The notes below the pieces were generated by a model. It did not search any database. It was given only the letters and a program-made list of their open reading frames with translations, and was not told the origin of the DNA. A stretch of 64,000 bases of DNA from Ketobacter sp036337295 (GTDB taxonomy: Bacteria > Pseudomonadota > Gammaproteobacteria > Pseudomonadales > Ketobacteraceae). A program made the position numbers and the translations under genes. Below, piece after piece: positions 1 through 8,367 of the stretch (position 1 is the first letter of the stretch; the number at the start of each line of letters is the position of its first letter). Location: contig JAYZEN010000001.1 in assembly GCA_036337295.1 (NCBI GenBank), positions 1,406,034 through 1,470,033 of the forward strand, read 5' to 3'.

Positions 1-46
1 TGGTGCATTGCAGATGGGCGTACAGTTCTGAGCGCGGGCCCTGCAC

Positions 47-322
47 TCATTTGCGTTTGTTCACGGCCAGGGGCTTGCGTTGGATCTCCCGCTCCTCGGA
101 CTGCCAGCGGATGCGAATGTCCAGGCGGTTCTGCCCGTCTTCCTGACGGGCACTCACCTTGAGCGCCAGCAACCCCTCCGGCTGCAGCACGATCTCACCT
201 TCATCATCACTGAACACCAGCTCACCCTTGGCAATGCCCTTGGTAACGGCCTTGAGAATATCCTGGATGCTTTTCTGATCCTGCAGGGATTCGTGTTTGA
301 ATGAGTTCTTGATCTGTGCCAT
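47..322 (-). CDS. Amphi-Trp domain protein of the GAK system
   Basis: This 91-residue protein is short, charged and has no signal peptide or membrane segment, so it should be cytoplasmic. The pattern KGELVFSDDEGEIVL followed by an amphipathic strand ending in a tryptophan (IRIRW, Trp at residue 73) is the signature of the amphi-Trp domain family. In GAK loci this small protein always accompanies an ATP-grasp enzyme and an HprK-like kinase, so it is a plausible acceptor of a modification, but that is inference. The ATG lies 2 bases after the stop of the metallophosphoesterase gene, and it is the last gene of a six-gene minus-strand operon visible here. The 46 bases to the window edge hold no recognisable terminator. 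Family call is good; function is unknown. Confidence 0.85.
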   Translation of the reverse strand: MAQIKNSFKHESLQDQKSIQDILKAVTKGIAKGELVFSDDEGEIVLQPEGLLALKVSARQEDGQNRLDIRIRWQSEEREIQRKPLAVNKRK

Positions 323-324
323 GC

Positions 325-1641
325 CTATTCCGGTGCTTGAAGATAACGCTGCGGCTCGAAAACCTTGGCGTAGGGAAAATCGTTACTGATACCGATGACG
401 CGCCCCTCGGGGCTGACAATAGTGACGCCCATGCCGACACCGGGCAAGCCTTCTTTGCGTCGGGAGTTGCGATCCAGCGTGATATCCCCTTCGATGTGGA
501 TCATGCCCTGGCGCAAGGCAAGGCACTGACCGCAGGTACGATTACGATGCCCGTGCACCACCACATGTACGCCATACCGGCCCGCCATTTCCACCCCGTC
601 GTCGGTCAAGGGCAGATCCACATCCCGGTACTTGGTGCGCATGGTGTTGGCCAATGGCCCGTAATAAAATCCAAACAGATCCGTGCGGATCTTGCGTCGA
701 TACAGATCATTCAAATAGGCTTCATCGCGGTGGGTAAGCAGGCGCACAAAGCGGTCGTCCACACCGGCGTGCAAGAACAGGAAGGAACCTTCCCGATGCA
801 ACAACTGCATGCTGTCAAAGAACCAGGCGTACTCCCCTTCCGGCTGCAGAAATAATTCCCGGCACTTCATGGCGGTGGCATACACCTGGCGCAGATCGAG
901 CCCGGCATCACGGCACACGGCTTCAAAGCATTCCACCTTGCGGCACATGCGTTTGATTTCCTTGGCGATGGCTTTCGGTGGCAGTTCTTTTGCGGTCAGC
1001 CTGGGGAAGGCGCGAAACCACTCTTCCGAAGGATACAGCCGCTGCCGGCATACCTTGCTGGAGGGAATGTGCTGCAGATCGCTGTCGGTCAGATACGCGT
1101 CGAAGACTTCCTTCAGCAAGGGCACCACCTTGGGCCCCATGCGCAGAAACAAATGCTCGGTGGCGGGGTCAGGTGCCATGTCCAACGCCTTAATGCCCAT
1201 CAGCAAACGCACATCATGGTTGCCTGCCAACAGGATCACCCGGGCACCGGTGTGCATCAGGCGGCGAATGCTCTGCAGCAGCTTGAGGTTGCTGGGCCCC
1301 TTGTCCAGGCAATCACCACCGATGACAAAGGTGCTGCGCTGCCCTGCTGCCGTAAGTTCAAATTCCGCGGGATGAGCCTTCGACATCCGCACCCCGCCAG
1401 AGGCCAGCAGCGAAGCCTGAAAGGCCTCGGCATCCGCATGTAGATCAGCAAAAAACAGAACCGGTTGCTGTGGCCATTGCCAGGGGCTGAGATGGGTGCT
1501 GCGCTTCACCACGGACTCCAGGGGTTGGCGCGAACCCCGCTGACCCGGGTTCAAGGTCCATTCCATGGCTTCGGTTGGCAATCCAGGCCAGCCATATTCG
1601 TGGTTTGACGGTAATTTCAGTTCAACCGGATTCTGCAGCAT
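325..1641 (-). CDS. Calcineurin-like metallophosphoesterase (PPP type) in the GAK operon
   Basis: The protein carries the metal-binding blocks of the metallophosphoesterase superfamily in the expected order: D-x-H in FFADLHAD (about residue 66), GGDCLDKG (about 108-115), GNHD (about 140-143), HAGVDD near residue 295 and VHGHRN near 365. The spacing resembles PPP-type Ser/Thr or symmetrical Ap4A phosphatases rather than short phosphodiesterases. At about 440 residues it is longer than the minimal 220-residue catalytic core, with a mainly helical insert between GNHD and HAGVDD. It sits in the GAK operon between the histidine phosphatase gene (108-base gap) and the amphi-Trp gene (2-base gap), so it may remove phosphate placed by the kinase; that is inference. 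A GTG 12 bases upstream (position 1653) is an alternative start; neither has a convincing ribosome binding site. Confidence 0.85.
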   Translation of the reverse strand: MLQNPVELKLPSNHEYGWPGLPTEAMEWTLNPGQRGSRQPLESVVKRSTHLSPWQWPQQPVLFFADLHADAEAFQASLLASGGVRMSKAHPAEFELTAAGQRSTFVIGGDCLDKGPSNLKLLQSIRRLMHTGARVILLAGNHDVRLLMGIKALDMAPDPATEHLFLRMGPKVVPLLKEVFDAYLTDSDLQHIPSSKVCRQRLYPSEEWFRAFPRLTAKELPPKAIAKEIKRMCRKVECFEAVCRDAGLDLRQVYATAMKCRELFLQPEGEYAWFFDSMQLLHREGSFLFLHAGVDDRFVRLLTHRDEAYLNDLYRRKIRTDLFGFYYGPLANTMRTKYRDVDLPLTDDGVEMAGRYGVHVVVHGHRNRTCGQCLALRQGMIHIEGDITLDRNSRRKEGLPGVGMGVTIVSPEGRVIGISNDFPYAKVFEPQRYLQAPE

Positions 1642-1749
1642 GTCTGAGCCCACTCAGGTGTCCAACAACCAATACTGCCTAACGTTATATTGCACATTCA
1701 TGGCACAATCATGACGGTTTGGCAAATCCACTCCCCCTTTGCGCTCAGC

Positions 1750-2490
1750 TTAATCGTGATAGCCCTCCGCCGCGGATCGCACTTTCCAATCCCCACCCAC
1801 ATGAGACCAACGGCCATCCCCATGGTATTCCAGATAAACCGGCACCCCGTGATACATGGAAAGCCGGGCGATCTGTTCGAACGGCAGCACACCCAACAGG
1901 TGAGCCCCGTGGCGAAACGCGGCGCCATGGCCCACGAACACCTGTAAGGTATCCACCGTCACCTGGCCCGCCAGCTGTTCCATCCTGCTGCCCAGGTGAT
2001 AGGCCACCCGCTCCCCCGCCTGCATCAGGGATTCCGCCCCCTGCAACGGCAGGCAATAATGACTGTTGGACTTCCAGTCCGCCGGCGGTGGGCTGAAGCG
2101 GGGGTCCTGCTGCAACACTGCTTCGATCGCAGACACCGTCAGGTTCGCCGCACTGCCCAGGCCACGCTCGGCCAAGGCCTCAGTCTGATGTAAACGGATG
2201 GGGTGACCACGGAAGGGCTGTGATTCCACATATTGCGATTCCGAATATTGCTTGATGAGCCACTGGCACATGAGGTCGGCGGTTTGCCAGGCCCGCAGCA
2301 GGCGTGAACAATCCAGCTCTGGGTGCAAATGCCAACGTTCCTGCTGCAACCTGTCCCACAGCGCGGTGGCGGCAGCAAGGGCCTGTTGTCGGCCCGCCTC
2401 CGTGAGTGGAAAGGGCTGGTGAGCGCTGGGCGTCTGGGGCAGCTGGTGATAGTCACCGTGCCGAATCAGGGCGGCGATCACGCGGGCCAT
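1750..2490 (-). CDS. Histidine phosphatase family protein (SixA/PhoE-like)
   Basis: The N-terminus reads ALIRHGDY, with the catalytic RHG triplet at residues 10-12. A second motif, VFVGHGAAFRHG, near residue 190 supplies the second conserved histidine of the phosphoglycerate mutase-like fold. At 246 residues it has roughly the length of a single-domain branch 1 histidine phosphatase and should be cytosolic. It starts 3 bases after the HprK-related kinase stop, so the two are probably translationally linked. SixA-type enzymes dephosphorylate phosphohistidine proteins and PhoE-type enzymes act on small phosphate esters; the sequence alone does not say which applies. Placement directly after a kinase suggests an antagonistic pair, which is inference. 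Confidence 0.85.
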   Translation of the reverse strand: MARVIAALIRHGDYHQLPQTPSAHQPFPLTEAGRQQALAAATALWDRLQQERWHLHPELDCSRLLRAWQTADLMCQWLIKQYSESQYVESQPFRGHPIRLHQTEALAERGLGSAANLTVSAIEAVLQQDPRFSPPPADWKSNSHYCLPLQGAESLMQAGERVAYHLGSRMEQLAGQVTVDTLQVFVGHGAAFRHGAHLLGVLPFEQIARLSMYHGVPVYLEYHGDGRWSHVGGDWKVRSAAEGYHD

Positions 2491-2493
2491 GTC

Positions 2494-3642
2494 TTACGCC
2501 AACCGCTGCCGACACCAGTGGGCCAGGGCATCGAAATCGACCCCGCCACTGACTTCGTAGATCGCGGCACCGGCCAGCACATCCACATAGCGCTGTGCAT
2601 CCAGCGGTGTCTGGTCCGAGAGGAACTGCCCGTTCGACTGTTGGTAAAACGGGCCCGGCGCTTTCATCAGGGCCGGCAGCAGATCCCGGCGCTGATCCAG
2701 GTCCACCGCCTGGATAACGGTCTCCGTGCCATTGTGCTGCCAGTTCAGAAGCAGAAAACAATCCAGCTCCGCAAGATGTTGGATGCGGTCGTCACCGTAT
2801 AATTCCAGCACGTCCACATCGTATTTTTCTTCCAGCTCCCACAGTTCCGCCGCGGGCAGGGATTGCAATTGCTCGCGCCGTTGTGGTGACAGGATGGACT
2901 GCAGCACCGGATTGTTCACAATGGTGCCGGGGTTAATGCGGGGCAACTTGGGCACACCGGCCACTTTGACTCCGGGTTCCTGTTGTCCGTGCTGCTGCCC
3001 CTGATCCTGTTCGCGCAGAATGAACAAACGGTCGTTGGTGAGAAAGCGGGTGCCCGGCTGATCCAGCAGGCGCAACATGGAGGTGGACTTGCCGCCACCG
3101 GAGAACGCCGCGATGGCGATGGAGCGGCCCTGATATTCCACTGCCGCGGCATGGCAGATCAGCCAACCCCGCTGTTGCAACCAGGTCATGAACTGGGCAT
3201 TGATGAAGTTGATCACCTGGTTGTCGTTGGCCAGGCAATCCCCCACGGCCAGTGGCGCCTGCGCGCACTGCAAAAACACCATGCCGGTGCGCACCTTGTG
3301 CACCAGCCGCCCACCGGGAACATCGTAATAGGCATCCTTGCGCCCGGATTTACCGGTCTCCCGCCGCCAGTCTGTGAAACTCACATTCAGTCCAGGCGTT
3401 GGGCGCTGAATGGCCGTCAGCATGAGCGTTGATTCAGCCATGAGCGGCGATTGGACCGAGTGCGTGCTGACCACCATATGGCGAAAGTAGTGCTGCAAGC
3501 GCGCCAGCAACTCAGCGGAATTGGATTGCACACACAGGCGGCAGGCGCCCATCTGCAGATGGAGACGTTGCTCCAGCAGCGGATAGCCCGCGCTGAGGGT
3601 GGCCGTCCAGTCCACCGTGTCTTGCTCTGATTCAGTTTTCAT
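2494..3642 (-). CDS. HprK-related kinase B of the GAK system
   Basis: HPr kinase/phosphorylase-like P-loop protein of 382 residues. The Walker A motif SGGGKST lies at about residues 181-187, followed by FLTNDR (about 200-205), which matches the acidic metal-binding block of HprK enzymes. The N-terminal 150 residues have no recognisable HprK N-domain. The GGGKST loop plus PKLPRINPGTI is the pattern I associate with HprK-related kinase B, the kinase of GAK loci. The true target is unknown; the small amphi-Trp protein of the same operon is a candidate. The ATG overlaps the end of the ATP-grasp gene by 11 bases and the next gene begins 3 bases after its stop, so translational coupling is likely. 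Confidence 0.85.
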   Translation of the reverse strand: MKTESEQDTVDWTATLSAGYPLLEQRLHLQMGACRLCVQSNSAELLARLQHYFRHMVVSTHSVQSPLMAESTLMLTAIQRPTPGLNVSFTDWRRETGKSGRKDAYYDVPGGRLVHKVRTGMVFLQCAQAPLAVGDCLANDNQVINFINAQFMTWLQQRGWLICHAAAVEYQGRSIAIAAFSGGGKSTSMLRLLDQPGTRFLTNDRLFILREQDQGQQHGQQEPGVKVAGVPKLPRINPGTIVNNPVLQSILSPQRREQLQSLPAAELWELEEKYDVDVLELYGDDRIQHLAELDCFLLLNWQHNGTETVIQAVDLDQRRDLLPALMKAPGPFYQQSNGQFLSDQTPLDAQRYVDVLAGAAIYEVSGGVDFDALAHWCRQRLA

Positions 3643-4531
3643 CGTTCACCAACTGTGTGATCACATACTCTGCGTAGAGGGTGGCGGCTTCCACCCCGGC
3701 CCCCTCCAACGCACCGCGAAAACCACCGAACGCAGACACCTCAAACACGATGGGGCCAGCGTCGGTTTCTGCCAGGTCCACCGTGGTAAAGTCCAGTCCA
3801 AAGGGCGCCTGGGCCCGCCGCGCCAACTCCACCCACGCCGCCGGGGGAGTAAAGGCTTCATAGCGCCCGCCGCTGTGGATGGTGGTGTTCCAGGTGTCAC
3901 TTTGCGAGACGCGGGCATAGGTCCCCAGGTATTCTCCCCCCAAAAACACCATACCCAGATCACGCCCCGGCAAGTTCAATTTGCGTTGCAGATACAACAT
4001 GGGGTTCTGTTGCTGAAATTCTACAACCCGCCGTCGCACTTCCGCTTCGCCGGCGTTCGCCTCGATCACACACATGCCCCTGGCTTTGGTGGAATACAGC
4101 GGCTTGAACACAGCCGCACCGTATTCCATGACTGCCTGCACGGCGGCCTCCACACTTTCCGTCACCAGGGTGTCCGGCATGGGAATACCCGCATTGCGCA
4201 GGGTCACCGTGCAACTCAGGCGATCAATCAGGCGCAACATGTTGAGGGCCGGGCTGAATACCCGCACGCCCTGTTGTTCCGCCACCCGCAGCAATTCCAG
4301 TCGGTCCAGGGTGCCGGGGTTGTATTCGGCGCTGATTTTTTTCACCACCAGGGCATCCAGTTCACACAGGTTATGACCTTGGTACCACAGCTCGCAGGTG
4401 GCCAGATCCAGCGCCACCTCCGCCATATCAATCACCAGCCGGAATCCGGTGTGCACCGCCAGCGCATCGGCCAGCACCTCAGTGGACCACTTGCCGGGAA
4501 TGCCCACCACCCCGATTTTAAGTTCAGTCAC
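3632..4531 (-). CDS. GAK system ATP-grasp enzyme (RimK-like)
   Basis: A 299-residue ATP-grasp fold protein. It begins with a nucleotide-fold strand (LKIGVVGIPGKWS), has the central ATP-lid region with FKPLYSTKARGMCVIE, and ends with VFEVSAFGGFRG, which sits where RimK-type ligases have the metal-binding E-x-N. Here the asparagine is a serine. ATP-grasp enzymes join a carboxylate to an amine or thiol through an acyl phosphate; the substrate here is unknown. I chose the GTG at 4531 because GAGGAG lies about 7 bases upstream and the GTG overlaps the previous gene's stop in GTGACTGA; a TTG at 4546 would include the Shine-Dalgarno in the coding region. The gene overlaps its neighbours on both sides. 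Confidence 0.85.
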   Translation of the reverse strand: MTELKIGVVGIPGKWSTEVLADALAVHTGFRLVIDMAEVALDLATCELWYQGHNLCELDALVVKKISAEYNPGTLDRLELLRVAEQQGVRVFSPALNMLRLIDRLSCTVTLRNAGIPMPDTLVTESVEAAVQAVMEYGAAVFKPLYSTKARGMCVIEANAGEAEVRRRVVEFQQQNPMLYLQRKLNLPGRDLGMVFLGGEYLGTYARVSQSDTWNTTIHSGGRYEAFTPPAAWVELARRAQAPFGLDFTTVDLAETDAGPIVFEVSAFGGFRGALEGAGVEAATLYAEYVITQLVNDEN

Positions 4532-6179
4532 GGAATATCTCCTCAATGGGAAGTTTTGGCGGACGGCTCACAGCCCCGGCTGCGCGATTCACGCTGGCCT
4601 CACACCCCAGCACCCATTCAATCAGGTAGGTGGCCCGCAGGAACATATTCTGGGCCAGCGCCTTGTCCAGGATAAAACGGGTGGAGGTCACAAACGAACG
4701 GGCCAGCCCCAGGGCCAGACGCAACTCAAAAGAATCATCACCGGCTTTACGCGCAAACCGCCGGGCAGCGCGGTAAAACTCGATGGCCAGGTTCAGAATG
4801 CGTCGCCGCAAGGGCTGATCCAGGATTTGCAGCCGGTAATTGGAGACCATGAACACCGACACATCTTGCACATAATCCTGGTAACGTGAACGGTGCAAAT
4901 CGATAAAATTGATGCGCTGGTCCAATGGGTCATAGATGATGTTGTCCACGTTAAAATCCCCGTGGATGTACACCGAAAACGGCGGCTGCAGATGTTTCTC
5001 CAGGGCGGCCGCCTGCTGCACCAGGCCATCAAAGCCGGGCTTGCTGCAACCGCACAGGTTAACCCTGCCGCGTTGGAATTCCGGATGAATTTTATAAACC
5101 TCACTGATACGACGCGCCAGTTGCCCCATAAAATCAGCGGCCACCGCTTCTTGATTACGCGTGCCCTTCCAGACTGAACGCAAGGTTTTCATCAGCTGCT
5201 TGAGCGCCTCGTCCACCATGCTCTGGGGTTCGTTCAGCAGCACCTGCTCGAAGGTGTAACCCGGCAGGTGTTCAATCAGCAATGCCGCCGACTGCCCCCG
5301 CTTTTTGTAGGAAAGAATTTTAGGTGCCAGGCCGGGGTACACATGGTGCCAGCTTTGCACACCTTCCCGCTCCTCTTTTACCTTGCGCTTGATGCCATCC
5401 TTGTAGATGGCCAGATAATCCTGGCCTGCCTTGCCGCGCACCCCGGAAATGGCACTGCCGGAGCGGGTTTCCGCCAGGGGCTCGATGGAGATGTTTTCAT
5501 CCTGGGATTCAAACGTCTGCACCAGAGATTGCAGCGAGAAATAACGCTCGAAATTCACCGGCTGCCCCAGGTTGGCGGAGATAATGGATTCACTGATATG
5601 GCGCAGTGCATCTCCCATCTGCTGCACACTGTGAGCAACGAACAGTATCTGCGCCAGATCCTCGGTTTGATGCTGGCTTTTCAGTGCGCCGATATAGTGT
5701 CGGTAGAGGCGGGCGTACTCTTTTTCCACCCGGTTTTCCAGTTTGCCGATGTCCAGCGCCAACTGGGTATCCCGGGCTTCAATGGCCGCATACACCTGAT
5801 TGACGCCGTGGGCGATGCGCTCCAGCGCCGGCTGAAACCGCTGCGGTTCCAACAGCTCCGGCTGCCGCACAAAGCTCATCTGTTTGACGCATTCCCGGGC
5901 CAACTCAGTGATGCGCTCCAGGTCCGTTGCAATGAATTCGGCACAGCGCAACTGCAGACGCTGCAACTCATTCTGTTTGCGGCTGGTCAACGTGTTGATA
6001 CAACTGGTGTGAATGCGGGTTTTCAGATTAAACGAATAGCCACTGCGATCGACGATGCGGCGGGCGTTGACCGAGGTGGGAGCCGCCAGATATTCCTGCA
6101 ACGCGGAGAGCTGTGACTCCACCTCCACACACAGGAACCGGAGATTTTCGCCCACACTTTTCGGGAGTGCCAAGGTCAT
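4524..6179 (-). CDS. PhoU-like domain fused to aminoglycoside-phosphotransferase-like kinase domain
   Basis: First gene of the GAK operon, 551 residues. Residues about 1-215 are all-helical and resemble PhoU-type antiparallel bundles (many short E/R-rich helices, VAHSVQQMGDALRHISESI). Residues about 240-480 look like an APH/choline-kinase fold: a nucleotide-binding lobe with DYLAIYKDGIKRKVKEE, a hinge at IEHLPGYTFE, the Brenner-type catalytic loop VYIHGDFNVDN at 403-413 and the metal-binding IDLHRS about 20 residues later. The key catalytic Asp and Asn are present, so kinase activity is possible. No membrane segment is seen. The last 8 bases overlap the ATP-grasp start. Kinase lobe is a confident call, PhoU-like lobe less so; substrate unknown. 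Confidence 0.75.
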   Translation of the reverse strand: MTLALPKSVGENLRFLCVEVESQLSALQEYLAAPTSVNARRIVDRSGYSFNLKTRIHTSCINTLTSRKQNELQRLQLRCAEFIATDLERITELARECVKQMSFVRQPELLEPQRFQPALERIAHGVNQVYAAIEARDTQLALDIGKLENRVEKEYARLYRHYIGALKSQHQTEDLAQILFVAHSVQQMGDALRHISESIISANLGQPVNFERYFSLQSLVQTFESQDENISIEPLAETRSGSAISGVRGKAGQDYLAIYKDGIKRKVKEEREGVQSWHHVYPGLAPKILSYKKRGQSAALLIEHLPGYTFEQVLLNEPQSMVDEALKQLMKTLRSVWKGTRNQEAVAADFMGQLARRISEVYKIHPEFQRGRVNLCGCSKPGFDGLVQQAAALEKHLQPPFSVYIHGDFNVDNIIYDPLDQRINFIDLHRSRYQDYVQDVSVFMVSNYRLQILDQPLRRRILNLAIEFYRAARRFARKAGDDSFELRLALGLARSFVTSTRFILDKALAQNMFLRATYLIEWVLGCEASVNRAAGAVSRPPKLPIEEIFRD

Positions 6180-6271
6180 GAACAGGTTCCAGGTCGTTAA
6201 ACGGATCTGGCGCTGACCGCCACCTGATGGACACGGACAACACGCACTGCATTTCTTATTCGCGGAATCAG

Positions 6272-6284
6272 GGTTAACATAACC
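6272..6284. promoter_or_regulatory. Palindrome in the divergent GAK promoter region
   Basis: The 142-base gap between the divergent six-gene GAK operon and the CofD-like gene contains the perfect inverted repeat GGTTA-ACA-TAACC. Its position between two divergent start sites suits an operator, but no regulator gene is adjacent and the palindrome is short, so this is only a candidate. Confidence 0.3.
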
Positions 6285-6381
6285 ACTATGCCCGCGACAT
6301 TACGGTTCCGATTGTGACACAGTGCCGCGGGAAAGTCCGTATCGTGGCCACCAGAACCTGATTACCCGGGAACCTTGCGTT

Positions 6382-7575
6382 TTGACTAAAATCCGGATCA
6401 CCCGCACTGTTGATATTCCTGATCCCCTGCGGATCAGCCGCTATCGGAAGAACCCCGAGCTGGGGCCCAAGGTGTTGTTTTTCAGCGGCGGCTCGGCCAT
6501 CAACAGCCTGTGCCGCACACTCAAGGATTACACCCACAACTCCATTCATCTGGTTACGCCATTCGACTCCGGGGGCAGCTCTGCGGAATTGCGGCGCGCC
6601 TTCGCCATGCCCGCCATCGGCGACCTGCGCAACCGGCTGATGGCCCTGGCCGACGAATCCGTTCTCGGGCACCCGGACGTGTACCAGCTGTTCAACTTTC
6701 GCCTGCCCGGGGACAAACCCCAGAAACAGTTGCGGGAGCTGCTGCAGGACATTGCCAACGGCCGGGCTGACCTGATCTCCAACATTCCCAACCCCATGCG
6801 TCAGCTGATCCGCAACCAGTTGGGCTTTTGCATCGAGGCCATGCCGGCGCAATTCAATCTGCGCGGCGCCAGCATCGGCAACCTGATTCTGGCAGGCGGT
6901 TATCTCAACAACCACCAGCACCTGGACCCCATCATTTTCCTGTTCAGCAAGCTGGTCAACGTATTGGGCACGGTGCGCGCCATCGTCAATCGGGATCTGC
7001 ATCTGGGGGCGCATCTGGAAGACGGCAGCTGCCATATCGGCCAACATCTTTTATCGGGAAAGGAAGTGGCCCCCATCACCTCGCCCATCCAGGATATTTT
7101 TCTGAATGCAAATCCCACTGAGTATCAACCAGGCCAGGCCCAGCTGCGTAAAAAAAATCGCAAACTGATCCAGAACGCGGATCTGATCTGTTATCCACCT
7201 GGCAGCTTCTACAGCAGCCTGATGGCCAATCTGTTGCCGGAAGGGGTCGGCACGGCGATCGCTAACAACGATTGCCCCAAAATCTACATTCCCAACCTGG
7301 GTATCGACCCGGAGCAATTGGGCATGAGTTTTGAACAGGTCATCCTGCGTTTACTGGAACAACTGAAAGCGGACAGTCCTGCCGTGAAGAGCAATGGGCA
7401 TTTTCTGAATTTCGTGCTGATCGACAGCAGCCGCGGCGAGTACCCCTGGACAATACCGGTGGACTTCCTCGACGGTCTGGGCATCACCCTGGTGGATACC
7501 CATCTGGTGAGTGACCGCAGCGCACCCTATTACGATGAGCAACTGTTGGTGTCCGCCCTGCTGTCGTTTACCTGA
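6382..7575 (+). CDS. GAK system CofD-like protein
   Basis: The protein contains the CofD/YvcK-type nucleotide-binding fold: KVLFFSGGSAINSL, then HLVTPFDSGGSSAELRRAF, MPAIGDLRNRLMAL, and a C-terminal DLICYPPGSFYSSL block. CofD transfers a lactyl-phospho group from a nucleotide donor in F420 synthesis; YvcK-type relatives bind UDP-sugars. The GAK branch is a separate family with no known substrate. It is the only GAK gene on the plus strand, divergent from the six-gene operon. The TTG at 6382 (MTKIRITRTVDIPDPLR) agrees with where I expect the family to start and has GGGA upstream; a GTG at 6322 would add 20 residues with no ribosome binding site. About 397 residues. Confidence 0.85.
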   Translation: MTKIRITRTVDIPDPLRISRYRKNPELGPKVLFFSGGSAINSLCRTLKDYTHNSIHLVTPFDSGGSSAELRRAFAMPAIGDLRNRLMALADESVLGHPDVYQLFNFRLPGDKPQKQLRELLQDIANGRADLISNIPNPMRQLIRNQLGFCIEAMPAQFNLRGASIGNLILAGGYLNNHQHLDPIIFLFSKLVNVLGTVRAIVNRDLHLGAHLEDGSCHIGQHLLSGKEVAPITSPIQDIFLNANPTEYQPGQAQLRKKNRKLIQNADLICYPPGSFYSSLMANLLPEGVGTAIANNDCPKIYIPNLGIDPEQLGMSFEQVILRLLEQLKADSPAVKSNGHFLNFVLIDSSRGEYPWTIPVDFLDGLGITLVDTHLVSDRSAPYYDEQLLVSALLSFT

Positions 7576-7584
7576 ATCGACCAG

Positions 7585-7610
7585 CGGGCGGAAATCGGCA
7601 TTGCCGCCCG
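7585..7610. terminator. Hairpin between convergent cofD-like gene and phoU
   Basis: CGGGCGG pairs with CCGCCCG 12 bases later in the short gap between two convergent genes. There is no T-tract on either strand, so termination is plausible but weak. Confidence 0.35.
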
Positions 7611-7613
7611 GTG

Positions 7614-8345
7614 TTAAACGCCTTCCCCGTCGTTCACCAGGTCATTGTCATCCAGGGTGGACAGCGGCATATGGCGAATATCCTTACCCTTCACCAGATA
7701 AATCACCTGCTCGGCAATGTTGCGGGCATGATCGCCAATGCGCTCCAGGGCCCGCAGGCTCCACATTACGTTCAGCGCCCGTTTGATGTAGCGGGGGTCT
7801 TCCATCATGAACGTCACCAGCAGGCGCATGGCGGACTCGTATTCCACATCGACGGATTTATCCTCCCGCACCACGTCCACCGCCTGCTCCACGTCGAAGC
7901 GGGCAAAGGCGTCCAACGACTGCCGCAGCATGGCATTAACATGATTGCCGATGTGGCGAATCTCAATGTATCCGCGGGGAATGGCGCCGTCCTCTGACAG
8001 GCGAATGGCCATCTTGGCGATCTTGTTGGCTTCGTCGCCGATGCGCTCCAGGTCGGTGTTGGCTTTGGTGGCCGCCACCAGCAAACGCAGATCGCTGGCC
8101 GCCGGCTGGCGCAGGGCGATGATGCGGGTGCACTCTTCATCAATGCGCCGCTCCATGCCGTTGACCTGCTTTTCATTGCTGATCACTTCAGTAGCCAGTC
8201 CGCTGTCGCCTTCCACCAGCGCCTGTACCGCATCCACCACCTGCTTTTCGACCATGCCGCCCATCGCAAGAATGTGGCTTCTTACCTCTTCCAGGTCAGC
8301 ATTGAACTGTTTGGAAATATGATGGGTAAATTCTTCGCTGCTCAT
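7614..8345 (-). CDS. phoU: Phosphate signalling complex protein PhoU
   Basis: At 243 residues, with two repeated three-helix bundles each carrying the E-x3-D metal-site motif (RRIDEEC near residue 68, ERIGDEANKIAKMA near 118, ERIGDHARNIAEQVIY near 215), this is canonical PhoU. PhoU connects the Pst transporter to the PhoR sensor kinase and prevents Pho regulon activation when phosphate is sufficient. It is the last gene of pstSCAB-phoU, 22 bases after pstB. Identity is very secure. Confidence 0.97.
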   Translation of the reverse strand: MSSEEFTHHISKQFNADLEEVRSHILAMGGMVEKQVVDAVQALVEGDSGLATEVISNEKQVNGMERRIDEECTRIIALRQPAASDLRLLVAATKANTDLERIGDEANKIAKMAIRLSEDGAIPRGYIEIRHIGNHVNAMLRQSLDAFARFDVEQAVDVVREDKSVDVEYESAMRLLVTFMMEDPRYIKRALNVMWSLRALERIGDHARNIAEQVIYLVKGKDIRHMPLSTLDDNDLVNDGEGV

Positions 8346-8367
8346 CCACGTTCTTCCTCTGCGTGCA

